64,000 nucleotides of DNA from Mycobacterium gordonae. Lineage in GTDB: Bacteria > Actinomycetota > Actinomycetes > Mycobacteriales > Mycobacteriaceae. The notes below the pieces were generated by a model. That model did no database searches. It saw only the letters and a program-made list of their open reading frames with translations, and was not told the origin of the DNA. Every line of letters starts with the position of its first letter. The stretch's first letter is position 1. Below, one piece after another: positions 42,388 through 50,443 of this stretch. The stretch covers positions 3,814,739-3,878,738 of the forward strand of contig NZ_CP070973.1 in the NCBI RefSeq assembly GCF_017086405.1, given 5' to 3'. Both the position numbers and the translations under genes were made by a program.

Positions 42388-43674
42388 ATGCACGGTATGG
42401 CGAAACCGACCGTGCTCACCACCGACAATGGCCTCCCGTCCGGCGTGCAGGGAGCGTCCGATCCGCATTTCTTGAATGTCATTCGCGCGTTCGCCGGGCT
42501 CTACCCGGGCAAGATGTTCGGGGGCGGCGGTCTTTCGGTGTACATCGACGGCAAGCCGGTCGTGGACGTCTGGACCGGTTACTCCGATCGCAAGGGCAAG
42601 GTGCCCTGGACCGAAGACACCGGCGCCATGGTGTTCTCCGCGACAAAAGGTCTGGCGGCCACCATCATTCACATGCTGGTCGACCGCGGACTGTTGGCCT
42701 ACGACGTGCCTGTCGCCGAGTACTGGCCGGAGTTCGGCGCCAACGGGAAATCCGAGATCACGGTCAGCGACGTGCTGCGCCACCGGGCCGGCCTGTCGCA
42801 CCTCAAGGGCGTCGACAAGGACACCATCATGGACCATCTCCAGATGGAGGAGCGGCTGGCGGCCGCCCCGGTTGACCACGCTCACGGCAAGACGGCCTAT
42901 CACGCGATCACCTATGGTTGGCTGCTGTCCGGCCTGGCCCGCGCCGTCACCGGAAAAGGCATGCGCGAACTGTTCCGCGAAGAGCTTGCCCGCCCACTGA
43001 ACACCGATGGATTGCACCTCGGCCGGCCGCCGGCCGATTCGCCGACGAAGGCGGCGCAGACGCTATTGCCGCAGTCGAAGATCCCGACGCCGCTGCTGGA
43101 CTTCATCGCACCGAAGGTGGCCGGACTTTCGTTCTCGGGGCTGCTCGGCTCCATCTACTTCCCGGGCATCATGGGGATGCTGCAGGACGACATGCCGTTC
43201 CTGGACGGTGAACTGCCGGCGGTCAACGGTGTGGTGACGGCACGGGCGCTGGCCAAGGCCTACTCAGTGCTGGCGAACGACGGTGTCATCGACGACACCC
43301 GGCTGCTGTCGTCGGAGGCGGTGGCCGGCATGAAGGGCAAGGCGGAGCTGTGGCCGGACCTGAATCTGGGCCTGCCCTTCACGTACCACCAGGGCTACCA
43401 ATCGTCGCCGGTGCCAGGGTTTTTGGAGGGTTACGGCCATATCGGCCTAGGCGGGACGGTCGGTTGGGCGGATCCGGCCTCGGGCAGCTCATTCGGTTAT
43501 GTGCACAACCGCCTGTTGACGCTGCTGCTGTTCGACGTCGGCTCGTTCGCGGGACTGGCCCCGCTGCTGACCAGCGCGGTCAACGCCGCGAAGAAAGACG
43601 GCCCGCTGGAGGTGCCGCATTTCGGTGCCACGTACCAGGATTCGGGCGACTACGAGCCCGCCGCCGGCGAGTAG
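42388..43674 (+). CDS. lipD: LipD-type esterase, beta-lactamase fold (family VIII)
   Basis: A 428-residue serine hydrolase. VFSATKGLAATII carries the Ser-x-x-Lys nucleophile, AYHAITYGWLLSGL the Tyr base region, and GHIGLGGTVGWADP the His-x-Gly loop. LipD (Rv1923) in M. tuberculosis is an esterase/lipase of this class. It has no signal peptide, unlike the neighbour just upstream, so it is cytosolic. It follows the Rv1922-like gene with a 58-base gap. Both are beta-lactamase-fold hydrolases in tandem, possibly an old duplication. Confidence 0.88.
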   Translation: MHGMAKPTVLTTDNGLPSGVQGASDPHFLNVIRAFAGLYPGKMFGGGGLSVYIDGKPVVDVWTGYSDRKGKVPWTEDTGAMVFSATKGLAATIIHMLVDRGLLAYDVPVAEYWPEFGANGKSEITVSDVLRHRAGLSHLKGVDKDTIMDHLQMEERLAAAPVDHAHGKTAYHAITYGWLLSGLARAVTGKGMRELFREELARPLNTDGLHLGRPPADSPTKAAQTLLPQSKIPTPLLDFIAPKVAGLSFSGLLGSIYFPGIMGMLQDDMPFLDGELPAVNGVVTARALAKAYSVLANDGVIDDTRLLSSEAVAGMKGKAELWPDLNLGLPFTYHQGYQSSPVPGFLEGYGHIGLGGTVGWADPASGSSFGYVHNRLLTLLLFDVGSFAGLAPLLTSAVNAAKKDGPLEVPHFGATYQDSGDYEPAAGE

Positions 43675-43743
43675 CCCACGGGGTTACGCGCAGGTGCCTC
43701 GCGACGGCGTTGGCACCGGCGTGGCGCGCACCTAGCACCGCCG

Positions 43744-44463
43744 TCAGAAACTCGCCCGGGCCAGAAAGCGCTGGACAGCCTGTACCTCGCCGTCCACCCG
43801 CACCTGCTCCACCCGGCGGCGCCCCCACAACAACAACGCCAGGTCGGACGCGGCCGCGCGCACCCGGGCCTGGGCATCGTCAGAGCTCGTCAGCAGCTGA
43901 CAGGCGCCGCCACCCGCCCGGACCGTCCAATTGGCGTCAATGTCGCTGCATTGCAACGCTATCGTCTGGGACGGCCCCTCCAGGTCGCGGGACATCCCCG
44001 GCAGTACCTCCTCGAGAAACTCCGCGACACCGTCCGCAGCCAACCACGGCTCGATGGCCTCGTCGAGTCCCAGCGCGCCGACGGCGTCCCAGCGGTGAAT
44101 GGAGGTCTCGTGAGCGACCCGGCGCTGGATGAAGCCCACATTGTGACGACGGCCCCACGTCCAGGCGGGGCTCTCGGCGTCGATTCCGGCGAGCGTGCTC
44201 GCGGTCTCCTCGAGACCATCAGCGAACCACTGCACAAGATCCCGCTCGCCCGGCCGCGCAGGCTCGCCGAAGTTTTCCGGCCCGGCCACGACGCCCGTGG
44301 CGACCTGACGCCAGAACGTATGGACGACGCCGACGTGCCACACCAGATCGGCGATGATCCACCCGGCGCAACTGGGCACGACGCGCGGCAGCCCGGCCCG
44401 GGCCACATCAATGATGCGGTCGCCGTCGCGTCGCAGGGCGTCGATGTAGTCAGCCGAATTCAC
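43744..44463 (-). CDS. Mycothiol-dependent maleylpyruvate isomerase-family protein
   Basis: A 239-residue DinB/MDMPI-type protein: four-helix bundle with metal ligands in DLVWHVGVVHTFW and RRVAHETSIHRWDAVG, the pattern of mycothiol-dependent isomerases. A C-terminal MDMPI_C domain begins around residue 140. GTG at 44463 is preferred because GAGG lies five bases upstream; a GTG two codons earlier overlaps that site. The TGA of the transporter upstream is seven bases away, so the two are likely coupled. It may act in aromatic or fatty acid metabolism with mycothiol as cofactor; the reaction is unknown. Confidence 0.82.
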   Translation of the reverse strand: MNSADYIDALRRDGDRIIDVARAGLPRVVPSCAGWIIADLVWHVGVVHTFWRQVATGVVAGPENFGEPARPGERDLVQWFADGLEETASTLAGIDAESPAWTWGRRHNVGFIQRRVAHETSIHRWDAVGALGLDEAIEPWLAADGVAEFLEEVLPGMSRDLEGPSQTIALQCSDIDANWTVRAGGGACQLLTSSDDAQARVRAAASDLALLLWGRRRVEQVRVDGEVQAVQRFLARASF

Positions 44464-44470
44464 CGGCACC

Positions 44471-45883
44471 TCAAATCACGTGCGGGGCGATGAGGACCGC
44501 GGCGCCGGACACGATGAGCCCGATCACGAACGCGATGACCGTGAATCCCATCACCTGACGGACGTTGAGCCGGGCGATGGCCAGCAAGGGAAGCAGCCAG
44601 AACGGCTGGATCATGTTCGCGACTGACTCACCGACCGCGACGGCCATGGAGATCAGCCCGAGATAAGCCGGGGAGCGTTGCCCGAGGGCAAGCGCCGAGT
44701 CCACCGCGACGGGCCCCTGGACCGCCCAGTGGCCGCCGCCCGACGGCACGAACAGCGAGATGACAACCGAACCCAGGAAGGTCAGAAACGGCAGCGTGTA
44801 CTCGTTGGCGCCGATCACCAGCGCCTGCGCCAGCACCGTCTGCAGGGCCTTGCCCGATTGCGTTGGCAGATAAGCCAATAGCCCGACTATCCCGCCATAG
44901 AGCGGATACTGCAGCAGCAGCGGTCCCGACACCTTCGCAGCCTCGGAGAACGCGCGGATGAACCGTATCGGCGTGCGATGCAGCAGCGCACCGGTGACGG
45001 TGAACAACATCACCATGGAGGAGATGTTGAGCGCGAATCCGCTGAGCCAGAAGTACGCCATTCCGGCGCCGAACACCAAGACGTTGAGGATCCATTGGCT
45101 TTCCAGCCATTCGGCGAAGCTGCGCTTTCCGGCGACGGCGACCACGACGGGCTGCTCGTCGACGAAGATCGCCGGATCGGACGCCAAGCAGTGCGCCGGT
45201 TCCATCCGGCGGATCGCGGCGGCGAGCAGCGCGAGCAGCACGATCGCACTCACCCAGCTGTACGGCTGGAATATGGTCAGCCCGAGCCCCACATGCTGCC
45301 CGGTCATCTTGTGTATCACGTTGAGCGGGCTACTCGGGTCGGTGTTCGCCAGCGCGATCGACGACGACAAGCCCTGTGTCCAGACGATGAAACCCATGAA
45401 CGCGGCCGCGATGAGATAGCCGAAATGCGTTGCGGCCAAACGCTTCGCGACCTGACGCGCCACCAGAGCACCCGCCACCAGTCCTAGCCCCCAGTTCAAT
45501 AGCGACAACGCCGCGCTGACGCCGAAGCACAGCAGCGCGCCCTGCACCTGATTCGTCGGCCTGCCGGCGATGCGCGTGATGGCCCGCTTGATCACCGGCG
45601 CCTCGGCCAGGGTGTAGCCGGTGACCAGGATCAGCACCATCTGGAACGCGAAGGTGAAGATGTTCTGCGATCCCCAGACTCCGCCGTACCAGGCCTTCAC
45701 CATGCCGCCGGGTGTCGCGCCGCGGACGAGTAGCGCGACCAGCGCTGCCACGACGACCGTGAGGATGACCGCGAACAGGTAGGGGTCCGGCATGAAGCGT
45801 TCGACATAGCGCACGCAGACAGCGGTCAGCCGCTGCATGAAGCCGCGCGCCTTGACCTCGGGGGGTTCTTCTTCGGTCGCCAT
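44471..45883 (-). CDS. AtoE-type short-chain fatty acid transporter
   Basis: The 470-residue membrane protein has about 10-12 hydrophobic helices. It contains RYVERFMPDPYLFAVILTVVV near the start, NWGLGLVAGALVARQVAK and FVPSGGGHWAVQGPVAVD, all hallmarks of the AtoE/short-chain fatty acid transporter family. It would import acetoacetate or short-chain acids. ATG at 45883 has a weak, close ribosome site. An upstream small membrane protein gene ends 11 bases before it and the isomerase-like gene follows, making a three-gene operon. Confidence 0.87.
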   Translation of the reverse strand: MATEEEPPEVKARGFMQRLTAVCVRYVERFMPDPYLFAVILTVVVAALVALLVRGATPGGMVKAWYGGVWGSQNIFTFAFQMVLILVTGYTLAEAPVIKRAITRIAGRPTNQVQGALLCFGVSAALSLLNWGLGLVAGALVARQVAKRLAATHFGYLIAAAFMGFIVWTQGLSSSIALANTDPSSPLNVIHKMTGQHVGLGLTIFQPYSWVSAIVLLALLAAAIRRMEPAHCLASDPAIFVDEQPVVVAVAGKRSFAEWLESQWILNVLVFGAGMAYFWLSGFALNISSMVMLFTVTGALLHRTPIRFIRAFSEAAKVSGPLLLQYPLYGGIVGLLAYLPTQSGKALQTVLAQALVIGANEYTLPFLTFLGSVVISLFVPSGGGHWAVQGPVAVDSALALGQRSPAYLGLISMAVAVGESVANMIQPFWLLPLLAIARLNVRQVMGFTVIAFVIGLIVSGAAVLIAPHVI

Positions 45884-45894
45884 CTCCGGTTACT

Positions 45895-46269
45895 TCACAG
45901 CTCGTAGATCAGCAGCCATACCAGGGCCGCAGCGATCAGCAGCAGGACGGCCATGATCATCCAGCGAGTAGGTCGCGACCGGCCGTGAAACCAGTGCAGC
46001 AGCTGCGTAAATCGCCAATCGGTCCACGCGTAGCCTTTTGCGGCCCAGTCTGCTTCGACCGCCATCAGACGCAAGGCAACGAGCAGTGCGGGGATGCCCG
46101 CCTCGGGGAGCAACACGATCAGGGGGACCGACGCGATCAACAGCAGACCGCCGAGCACGGCGAGCGACGCGCGCACCGGAATCGAGCGCGCGCGGGCCCG
46201 TTTCCGGTAGGCGTACACCCGATCGAGTGCGGCCCGGCGGCTGATGACTGGGTGCTCGCCTGTGTCCAC
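45895..46269 (-). CDS. Small membrane protein upstream of AtoE
   Basis: The product has 124 residues: an Arg-rich N-terminus (YAYRKRARARSIPVR), two closely spaced hydrophobic helices (ASLAVLGGLLLIASVPLIVLL, EAGIPALLVALRLM) and a C-terminal helix (WMIMAVLLLIAAALVWLLIY). GTG at 46269 has CAGGAG five bases upstream, better than the TTG at 46287. The pattern resembles PGPGW-type TM proteins of unknown function. Eleven bases separate it from AtoE, so it may be an accessory of the transporter. Confidence 0.68.
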   Translation of the reverse strand: MDTGEHPVISRRAALDRVYAYRKRARARSIPVRASLAVLGGLLLIASVPLIVLLPEAGIPALLVALRLMAVEADWAAKGYAWTDWRFTQLLHWFHGRSRPTRWMIMAVLLLIAAALVWLLIYEL

Positions 46270-46386
46270 GGATACTCCTGTGGTCAATGCCGGACGTGGG
46301 TGCAGACAAGCGTCCGTGAACTCGAAGGCCTCAATGGGCCGCCGCCGAATCTAGCGCGTCGGCGACGAGTTTCCCAGTCGATCAGA

Positions 46387-46755
46387 TCATGCCTCGAGCC
46401 GGGCGCGCACCGTGTTCAGCCGCTCGCGCAAATCCTCCTCACTGATGAGGCCCCGGGCCAGCAGCGAGTAGGCCAGCGAAACCAGTTGATTTTCCGGGAA
46501 CGGCAAATCGGCGAAGCGGTCGGACGACAGCTCGTCTTCCTCGGCACGGCGTTCCTTGAAGGTCAGGGCAGCCGGTCCATCGGTGTTACAGGCCCGGTCC
46601 AGCGCGTCGCACAGGCCGTCCAGGCTCGTCTTCCACGGCGGCAGCGGATTCTCGACACCGTACTTGGCCGCCATGACCGGCCAGGTCTGGCGGCGCTGCG
46701 CAATCTCATCAAGGACAGCGAAATCGGTTGTGGAACAGCTGGATTCGTTTGTCAT
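46387..46755 (-). CDS. Small third subunit/accessory protein of nitrile hydratase-like operon
   Basis: The product has 122 residues. LPPWKTSLDGLCDALDRACN and the C-terminal PFPENQLVSLAYSLLARGLISEEDLRERLN resemble the short helical segment found in nitrile hydratase accessory proteins and small thiocyanate hydrolase subunits (F-x-P-x-x-x-x-x-x-L-x-x-L-x-x-x-G). It lies four bases after the alpha-like subunit stop, so it is in the same operon. Whether it is a metallochaperone or a true third subunit cannot be decided. Confidence rests mainly on context. Confidence 0.7.
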   Translation of the reverse strand: MTNESSCSTTDFAVLDEIAQRRQTWPVMAAKYGVENPLPPWKTSLDGLCDALDRACNTDGPAALTFKERRAEEDELSSDRFADLPFPENQLVSLAYSLLARGLISEEDLRERLNTVRARLEA

Positions 46756-46759
46756 CCCA

Positions 46760-47464
46760 TCACGCTTTCATCGGGCGGACGGCCCGGCGCACCAATGGCG
46801 TGACATTGTTGGTCACCCCGGGTTTGGGCAGCGCAACGCCGATGAGGCAGTCCCGGGTGATGATCTTGGCGAGTTGATCCTCGGTCCAGCCGTCGGTGCC
46901 CTCCGGGCGCATCGGCATCACCATGAAGCGGTGCTTCTGGTTCGAGTCCTCCACGCGCACCTCGACGTCGTCAGGAAGCGTGAGACCGAACTCCGAGAGC
47001 ACCTGGCGCGGCCAGCGCACGAGGCGACGGCGGTAGTTGGGGGTCCGGTACCACTCGGGAGAGTTGCCCAGGATGGGGCGTGGGTAGCAGGAGCACAGCG
47101 CGCAAACGATCACATGGTGCACTTGCGGCGTGTCCTCGAGGATCTTGAACGCCACGAAGTCGCTAGGGGTGCCGAATCCGGTGGGGTCCAACCAGTCGAC
47201 GCCGACCTCCTTGGCCGCAGCCACCGCGTCGGTCACCGCCAGGTCCTTGAAGGCGGGGTCCAGCCAGGCCTTGGCCACCAGCCGGGACGCGGGTGCGGGA
47301 CCGATCTGCTCGGCGTACTCGGTGAAGACGCGATGTTCCTGCGCGGTGAACAATCCCTTCTCGATACACAGTTCGCGCAGGGCGATTTCCAGAACTTCGA
47401 AGTCGGTGATCTCGTCGACCATCGGCTTGACCGTGCGTTGGTGCTCGTGCTCGTGTGCAGTCAT
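46760..47464 (-). CDS. Nitrile hydratase alpha / thiocyanate hydrolase gamma-like subunit
   Basis: The 234-residue metal-binding subunit has VIVCALCSCYPRPILG, residues 118-133. The Cys121-Ala-Leu-Cys124-Ser125-Cys126 claw holds non-corrinoid cobalt or iron. Cobalt enzymes usually have Thr and iron enzymes Ser at the second position; Ala here is a variant. SPEWYRTPNYRRRLVRWPRQVL after it is the conserved continuation. ATG at 47464 follows AAAGAAG. Enzymes of this family hydrate nitriles to amides or hydrolyse thiocyanate to COS and ammonia. Its partner genes lie 10 bases upstream and four bases downstream. Substrate is unproven. Confidence 0.85.
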   Translation of the reverse strand: MTAHEHEHQRTVKPMVDEITDFEVLEIALRELCIEKGLFTAQEHRVFTEYAEQIGPAPASRLVAKAWLDPAFKDLAVTDAVAAAKEVGVDWLDPTGFGTPSDFVAFKILEDTPQVHHVIVCALCSCYPRPILGNSPEWYRTPNYRRRLVRWPRQVLSEFGLTLPDDVEVRVEDSNQKHRFMVMPMRPEGTDGWTEDQLAKIITRDCLIGVALPKPGVTNNVTPLVRRAVRPMKA

Positions 47465-47474
47465 CGGGCTTCTT

Positions 47475-48314
47475 TCAATCGGCGGCTTGCAGCCAGCGCT
47501 CGGGGATCTCGGTCTGCAGGGTGTCGTTCGGCGGCCCGGTGTAGTTGTCCCAGAGCCGCGACTGGTTGAACCGCACGATGTAGAACCACTCGGGTCTGGC
47601 ATCCTCGCGGTCCCAAGCTTCGTCCTCGGGGGCCGGACTCTCGTACGAGACCTCGGCGATGATCCCCTCCGCGCCGCGCACGTACTCCGGCGTGCGGGTA
47701 TAGAACATCGCCGGCCACTCCCGCACTCTGACCCGATCGCCTACCTCGAACTGCGCCTTTCCGGCCTGGCCGGCAAAGCGCTGCGGATCACCGATACCGG
47801 CGGCGGCGAGGTGATGTTCGTTGCGTTCGACGCCGGCGCCGTCCCCTTCGAACCTCGGCTGCGCATCCGGAAGGCGACCCTGCAGCCCGCCGGCGTACCG
47901 GTCCTGCACCTCGGCCAGCCGATCGGTCAGCTCGCCCCAGGTGATGTGCTTCTTTTCGATGAGCACTCGTCCCACCGACCACAGCCAGCGGCTGTAGTAG
48001 GGCAGCCCTAGGTAGACCGCCCGACCAACGTCAACATTGGCCAGCCTCCGCCGCTCCTCGGAGACCCAGATACCGCGCCAGGCGAGAACTTCGCACAGCA
48101 CGTAGGTCATGAGCTCCCACTGCTCTTCTTCTTTGTTCTCGTAGGCGTGTGGGTGGTCGAATTCTCCGCCGACGTCGTGGCTGGTCTTCATGTAGGCCAG
48201 CCAATGGTCGTGGGTGATCTCGTCCGGGGCCGGCCACTCCGATACCTCGGGGTAGATCGTTTTGAGTCGGGAAACCAGCGCAAGCTGAGCCGCTCGATCC
48301 GCTGCAGTGCTCAT
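47475..48314 (-). CDS. Nitrile hydratase beta-like subunit
   Basis: A 279-residue protein. The N-terminal helical half (DHWLAYMKTSHDVGGEFDHPHAYENKEEEQWELMTYVL) and the C-terminal SH3-like barrel (FEVGDRVRVREWPAMFYTRTPEYVRGAEGIIAEV, ending near WDNYTGPPNDTLQTEI) match the two halves of nitrile hydratase beta subunits. In thiocyanate hydrolase these halves are separate alpha and beta subunits; here they are fused, as in nitrile hydratase. A poorly conserved linker (about 145-185) joins them. It is first gene of the operon, divergent from fadD31. Confidence 0.84.
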   Translation of the reverse strand: MSTAADRAAQLALVSRLKTIYPEVSEWPAPDEITHDHWLAYMKTSHDVGGEFDHPHAYENKEEEQWELMTYVLCEVLAWRGIWVSEERRRLANVDVGRAVYLGLPYYSRWLWSVGRVLIEKKHITWGELTDRLAEVQDRYAGGLQGRLPDAQPRFEGDGAGVERNEHHLAAAGIGDPQRFAGQAGKAQFEVGDRVRVREWPAMFYTRTPEYVRGAEGIIAEVSYESPAPEDEAWDREDARPEWFYIVRFNQSRLWDNYTGPPNDTLQTEIPERWLQAAD

Positions 48315-48397
48315 CGGAGTGTCCTTCCGGCCTGGATCTTCCGCATGAAAAGCGACCCAAGACTACCTCCGTTCAGGATGGCCGGAAAGGATGACAA

Positions 48398-48416
48398 ACA
48401 CCACCTCGCGTGGTGT
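48398..48416. promoter_or_regulatory. Inverted repeat in the nitrile hydratase-fadD31 divergent region
   Basis: ACACCAC-CTCGC-GTGGTGT: two perfect 7-base arms around five bases, 84 bases upstream of the nitrile hydratase-like operon and 92 bases upstream of fadD31. TTGACA follows at 48418. It is a candidate repressor site; no regulator gene is adjacent. Confidence 0.55.
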
Positions 48417-48507
48417 GTTGACAGGGAGTACGGGGTGCGGCCGGAGCGTGGCCGCCACCACAGCGCGCTTGCCCGAACCGCCGGCGAGCGGTTTATAGAA
48501 TGCGCGC

Positions 48508-50406
48508 ATGAATCGTGGCACGGGGACGCCCGCGGCACCTGGCGGGCTGCTGCAGATTGAGGATTGCCTGGACGCGAACGGCAACATCGTCCTTCCGCCG
48601 GACACCACACTGATCTCGCTGATCGACCGCAACATCACCTACGTCGGTGACACCACCGCCTACCGCTTCCTGAACTACGGCGGCTCCGGCGAGGTCCACG
48701 CCGACGAGATCACCTGGGCTGACTTCGGAGTCCGGTTGCGGGCCGTGGCCACGCAAGTACAGCAAGTCGCGGGCCCTGGTGACCGGGTGGCGATCCTGGC
48801 GCCCCAGAGCATTGACTGGGTCATCGGCTACTACGCCGCGATCAAAGCCGGCACCATCGCCGTGCCGTTGTTCGCGCCCGAACTGCCCGGCCACGCCGAA
48901 CGCCTCGAAACGGCGCTGCGCGATTCGCAACCGACCGTCATCCTCACCACGACACCGGCCCAGGACGCCATCGAGCAGTTCCTGACTGCAATGCCGCAAC
49001 TGCAGCGGCCGCAAGTCCTACTGATTGACCGGATTCCCGACGCGCCCGAGCGCCAGTTCACGCCCGTCCACCTGGACATGGATGCCGTTGCCTACCTGCA
49101 GTACACCTCGGGAGCGACCCGGCCGCCCATCGGAGTGGAGATCACTCACCGGGCGGTGGCGACGAACCTTGCGCAGATGATCCTCTCGATCGACCTGCTG
49201 AACCGCAACACTCACGGCGTCAGCTGGTTGCCGCTGTATCACGACATGGGTCTGTCGATGATTGGCTTCCCGACGGTGTACGGCGGCCACACCACGCTGA
49301 TGTCGCCGACGGCGTTCGTGCGCCGTCCGCTGCGCTGGATCCAGGCGTTGTCGGAGAGCTCGCGGGTCGGCCAAGTGGTGACGGCCGCACCGAATTTCGC
49401 CTACGAGTGGGCGGCGCAGCGGGGGCTGCCCGCGGCCGGCGACGACATCGACCTCACCAACGTGGTGCTGATCATCGGTTCCGAGCCGGTCAGTATCGAC
49501 GCGGTGACCAACTTCAACAAGGCGTTCGCCCCCTACGCACTGCCGCGCACGGCGTTCAAGCCGTCCTACGGCATCGCAGAGGCGACGCTGATGATCGCCA
49601 CCATCGACCACGCCGCCGAGACATCGGTGATCTACCTCGACCGCGAGCAACTGGGCACCGGCCGCGCGGTGCCGGTCCCGGCCGATGCGCCCAATGCCGT
49701 CGTGCAGGTGTCGTGCGGACGGGTCGCCCGCAGCCTGTGGGCGGTGATCGTCGATCCCGAAACCGGTGCCGAACTGCCCGACGGCCGCGTCGGCGAACCC
49801 TGGCTGCAAGGCAACAACGTAGGTCACGGTTACTGGGGGAGGCCCGAGGAAACGCGAGTGACGTTCGGCGCCAAGCTGAGTGCGACGCTCGAGGAAGGCA
49901 GCCACGCCACCGGCGCCCAGGTCGACGGCCACTGGCTGCGCACCGGTGACCTGGCCGTGTACCTCGACGGCGAGCTCTATGTGACCGGACGGATCGCGGA
50001 CCTGGTGACCGTCGACGGCAAGAACCACTATCCACAGGACATCGAGGCCACGGTCGCCGAAGCGTCACCGTTGGTGCGCCGGGGATACGTGACCGCGTTC
50101 GCGGTCCCGCAGCAGGACGGGCAGGGCCTGGTCGTCATTGCCGAGCGCGCCACCGGCACCAGCCGGGCCGACCCGCAACCCGCAATCGAGGCCATCCGCG
50201 CTGCGGTGCTCGCTCGGCACGGGCTTTCGGTCGCTGACGTGCGTTTTCTGCCGGCCGGCGCCATTCCTCGCACCACCAGCGGCAAACTCGCGCGGGTGGC
50301 GTGCCGTACCGAATACCTCGACGGCACCCTGGGCGTGCATCAGCAAGCGCGACCCGGCGGCGACACCGGCAAAGCGGAATCCTCTTCGATCCGGCCGTCC
50401 TCGTGA
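48508..50406 (+). CDS. fadD31: Fatty acyl-AMP ligase FadD31
   Basis: The 632-residue adenylate-forming enzyme is of the FAAL type (about 600-630 aa). AYLQYTSGATRPPIGVEITHR is the A3 loop, SWLPLYHDMGLSMIG is diagnostic for FAALs, FKPSYGIAEATLMIA is A5, WLRTGDLAVYLDGELYVTGRIADLVTVDGKNHYPQDIEATV covers A7-A8, and RTTSGKLARVA contains the final Lys. FAALs make acyl-AMP and pass the acyl group to polyketide synthases rather than to CoA. No PKS lies in the window, so the partner is elsewhere. Location matches Rv1925. It is followed by the sulfatase. Confidence 0.9.
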   Translation: MNRGTGTPAAPGGLLQIEDCLDANGNIVLPPDTTLISLIDRNITYVGDTTAYRFLNYGGSGEVHADEITWADFGVRLRAVATQVQQVAGPGDRVAILAPQSIDWVIGYYAAIKAGTIAVPLFAPELPGHAERLETALRDSQPTVILTTTPAQDAIEQFLTAMPQLQRPQVLLIDRIPDAPERQFTPVHLDMDAVAYLQYTSGATRPPIGVEITHRAVATNLAQMILSIDLLNRNTHGVSWLPLYHDMGLSMIGFPTVYGGHTTLMSPTAFVRRPLRWIQALSESSRVGQVVTAAPNFAYEWAAQRGLPAAGDDIDLTNVVLIIGSEPVSIDAVTNFNKAFAPYALPRTAFKPSYGIAEATLMIATIDHAAETSVIYLDREQLGTGRAVPVPADAPNAVVQVSCGRVARSLWAVIVDPETGAELPDGRVGEPWLQGNNVGHGYWGRPEETRVTFGAKLSATLEEGSHATGAQVDGHWLRTGDLAVYLDGELYVTGRIADLVTVDGKNHYPQDIEATVAEASPLVRRGYVTAFAVPQQDGQGLVVIAERATGTSRADPQPAIEAIRAAVLARHGLSVADVRFLPAGAIPRTTSGKLARVACRTEYLDGTLGVHQQARPGGDTGKAESSSIRPSS

Positions 50407-50443
50407 GACGATCCACGCCATCGGGCAAGAAGGAGGGACAGTG

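Noticed and set aside
41220..43674. Antibiotic-resistance beta-lactamases
   Set aside because: Both genes have the serine beta-lactamase fold but His-x-Gly in place of Lys-Thr-Gly, typical of family VIII esterases and DD-peptidase-like proteins.
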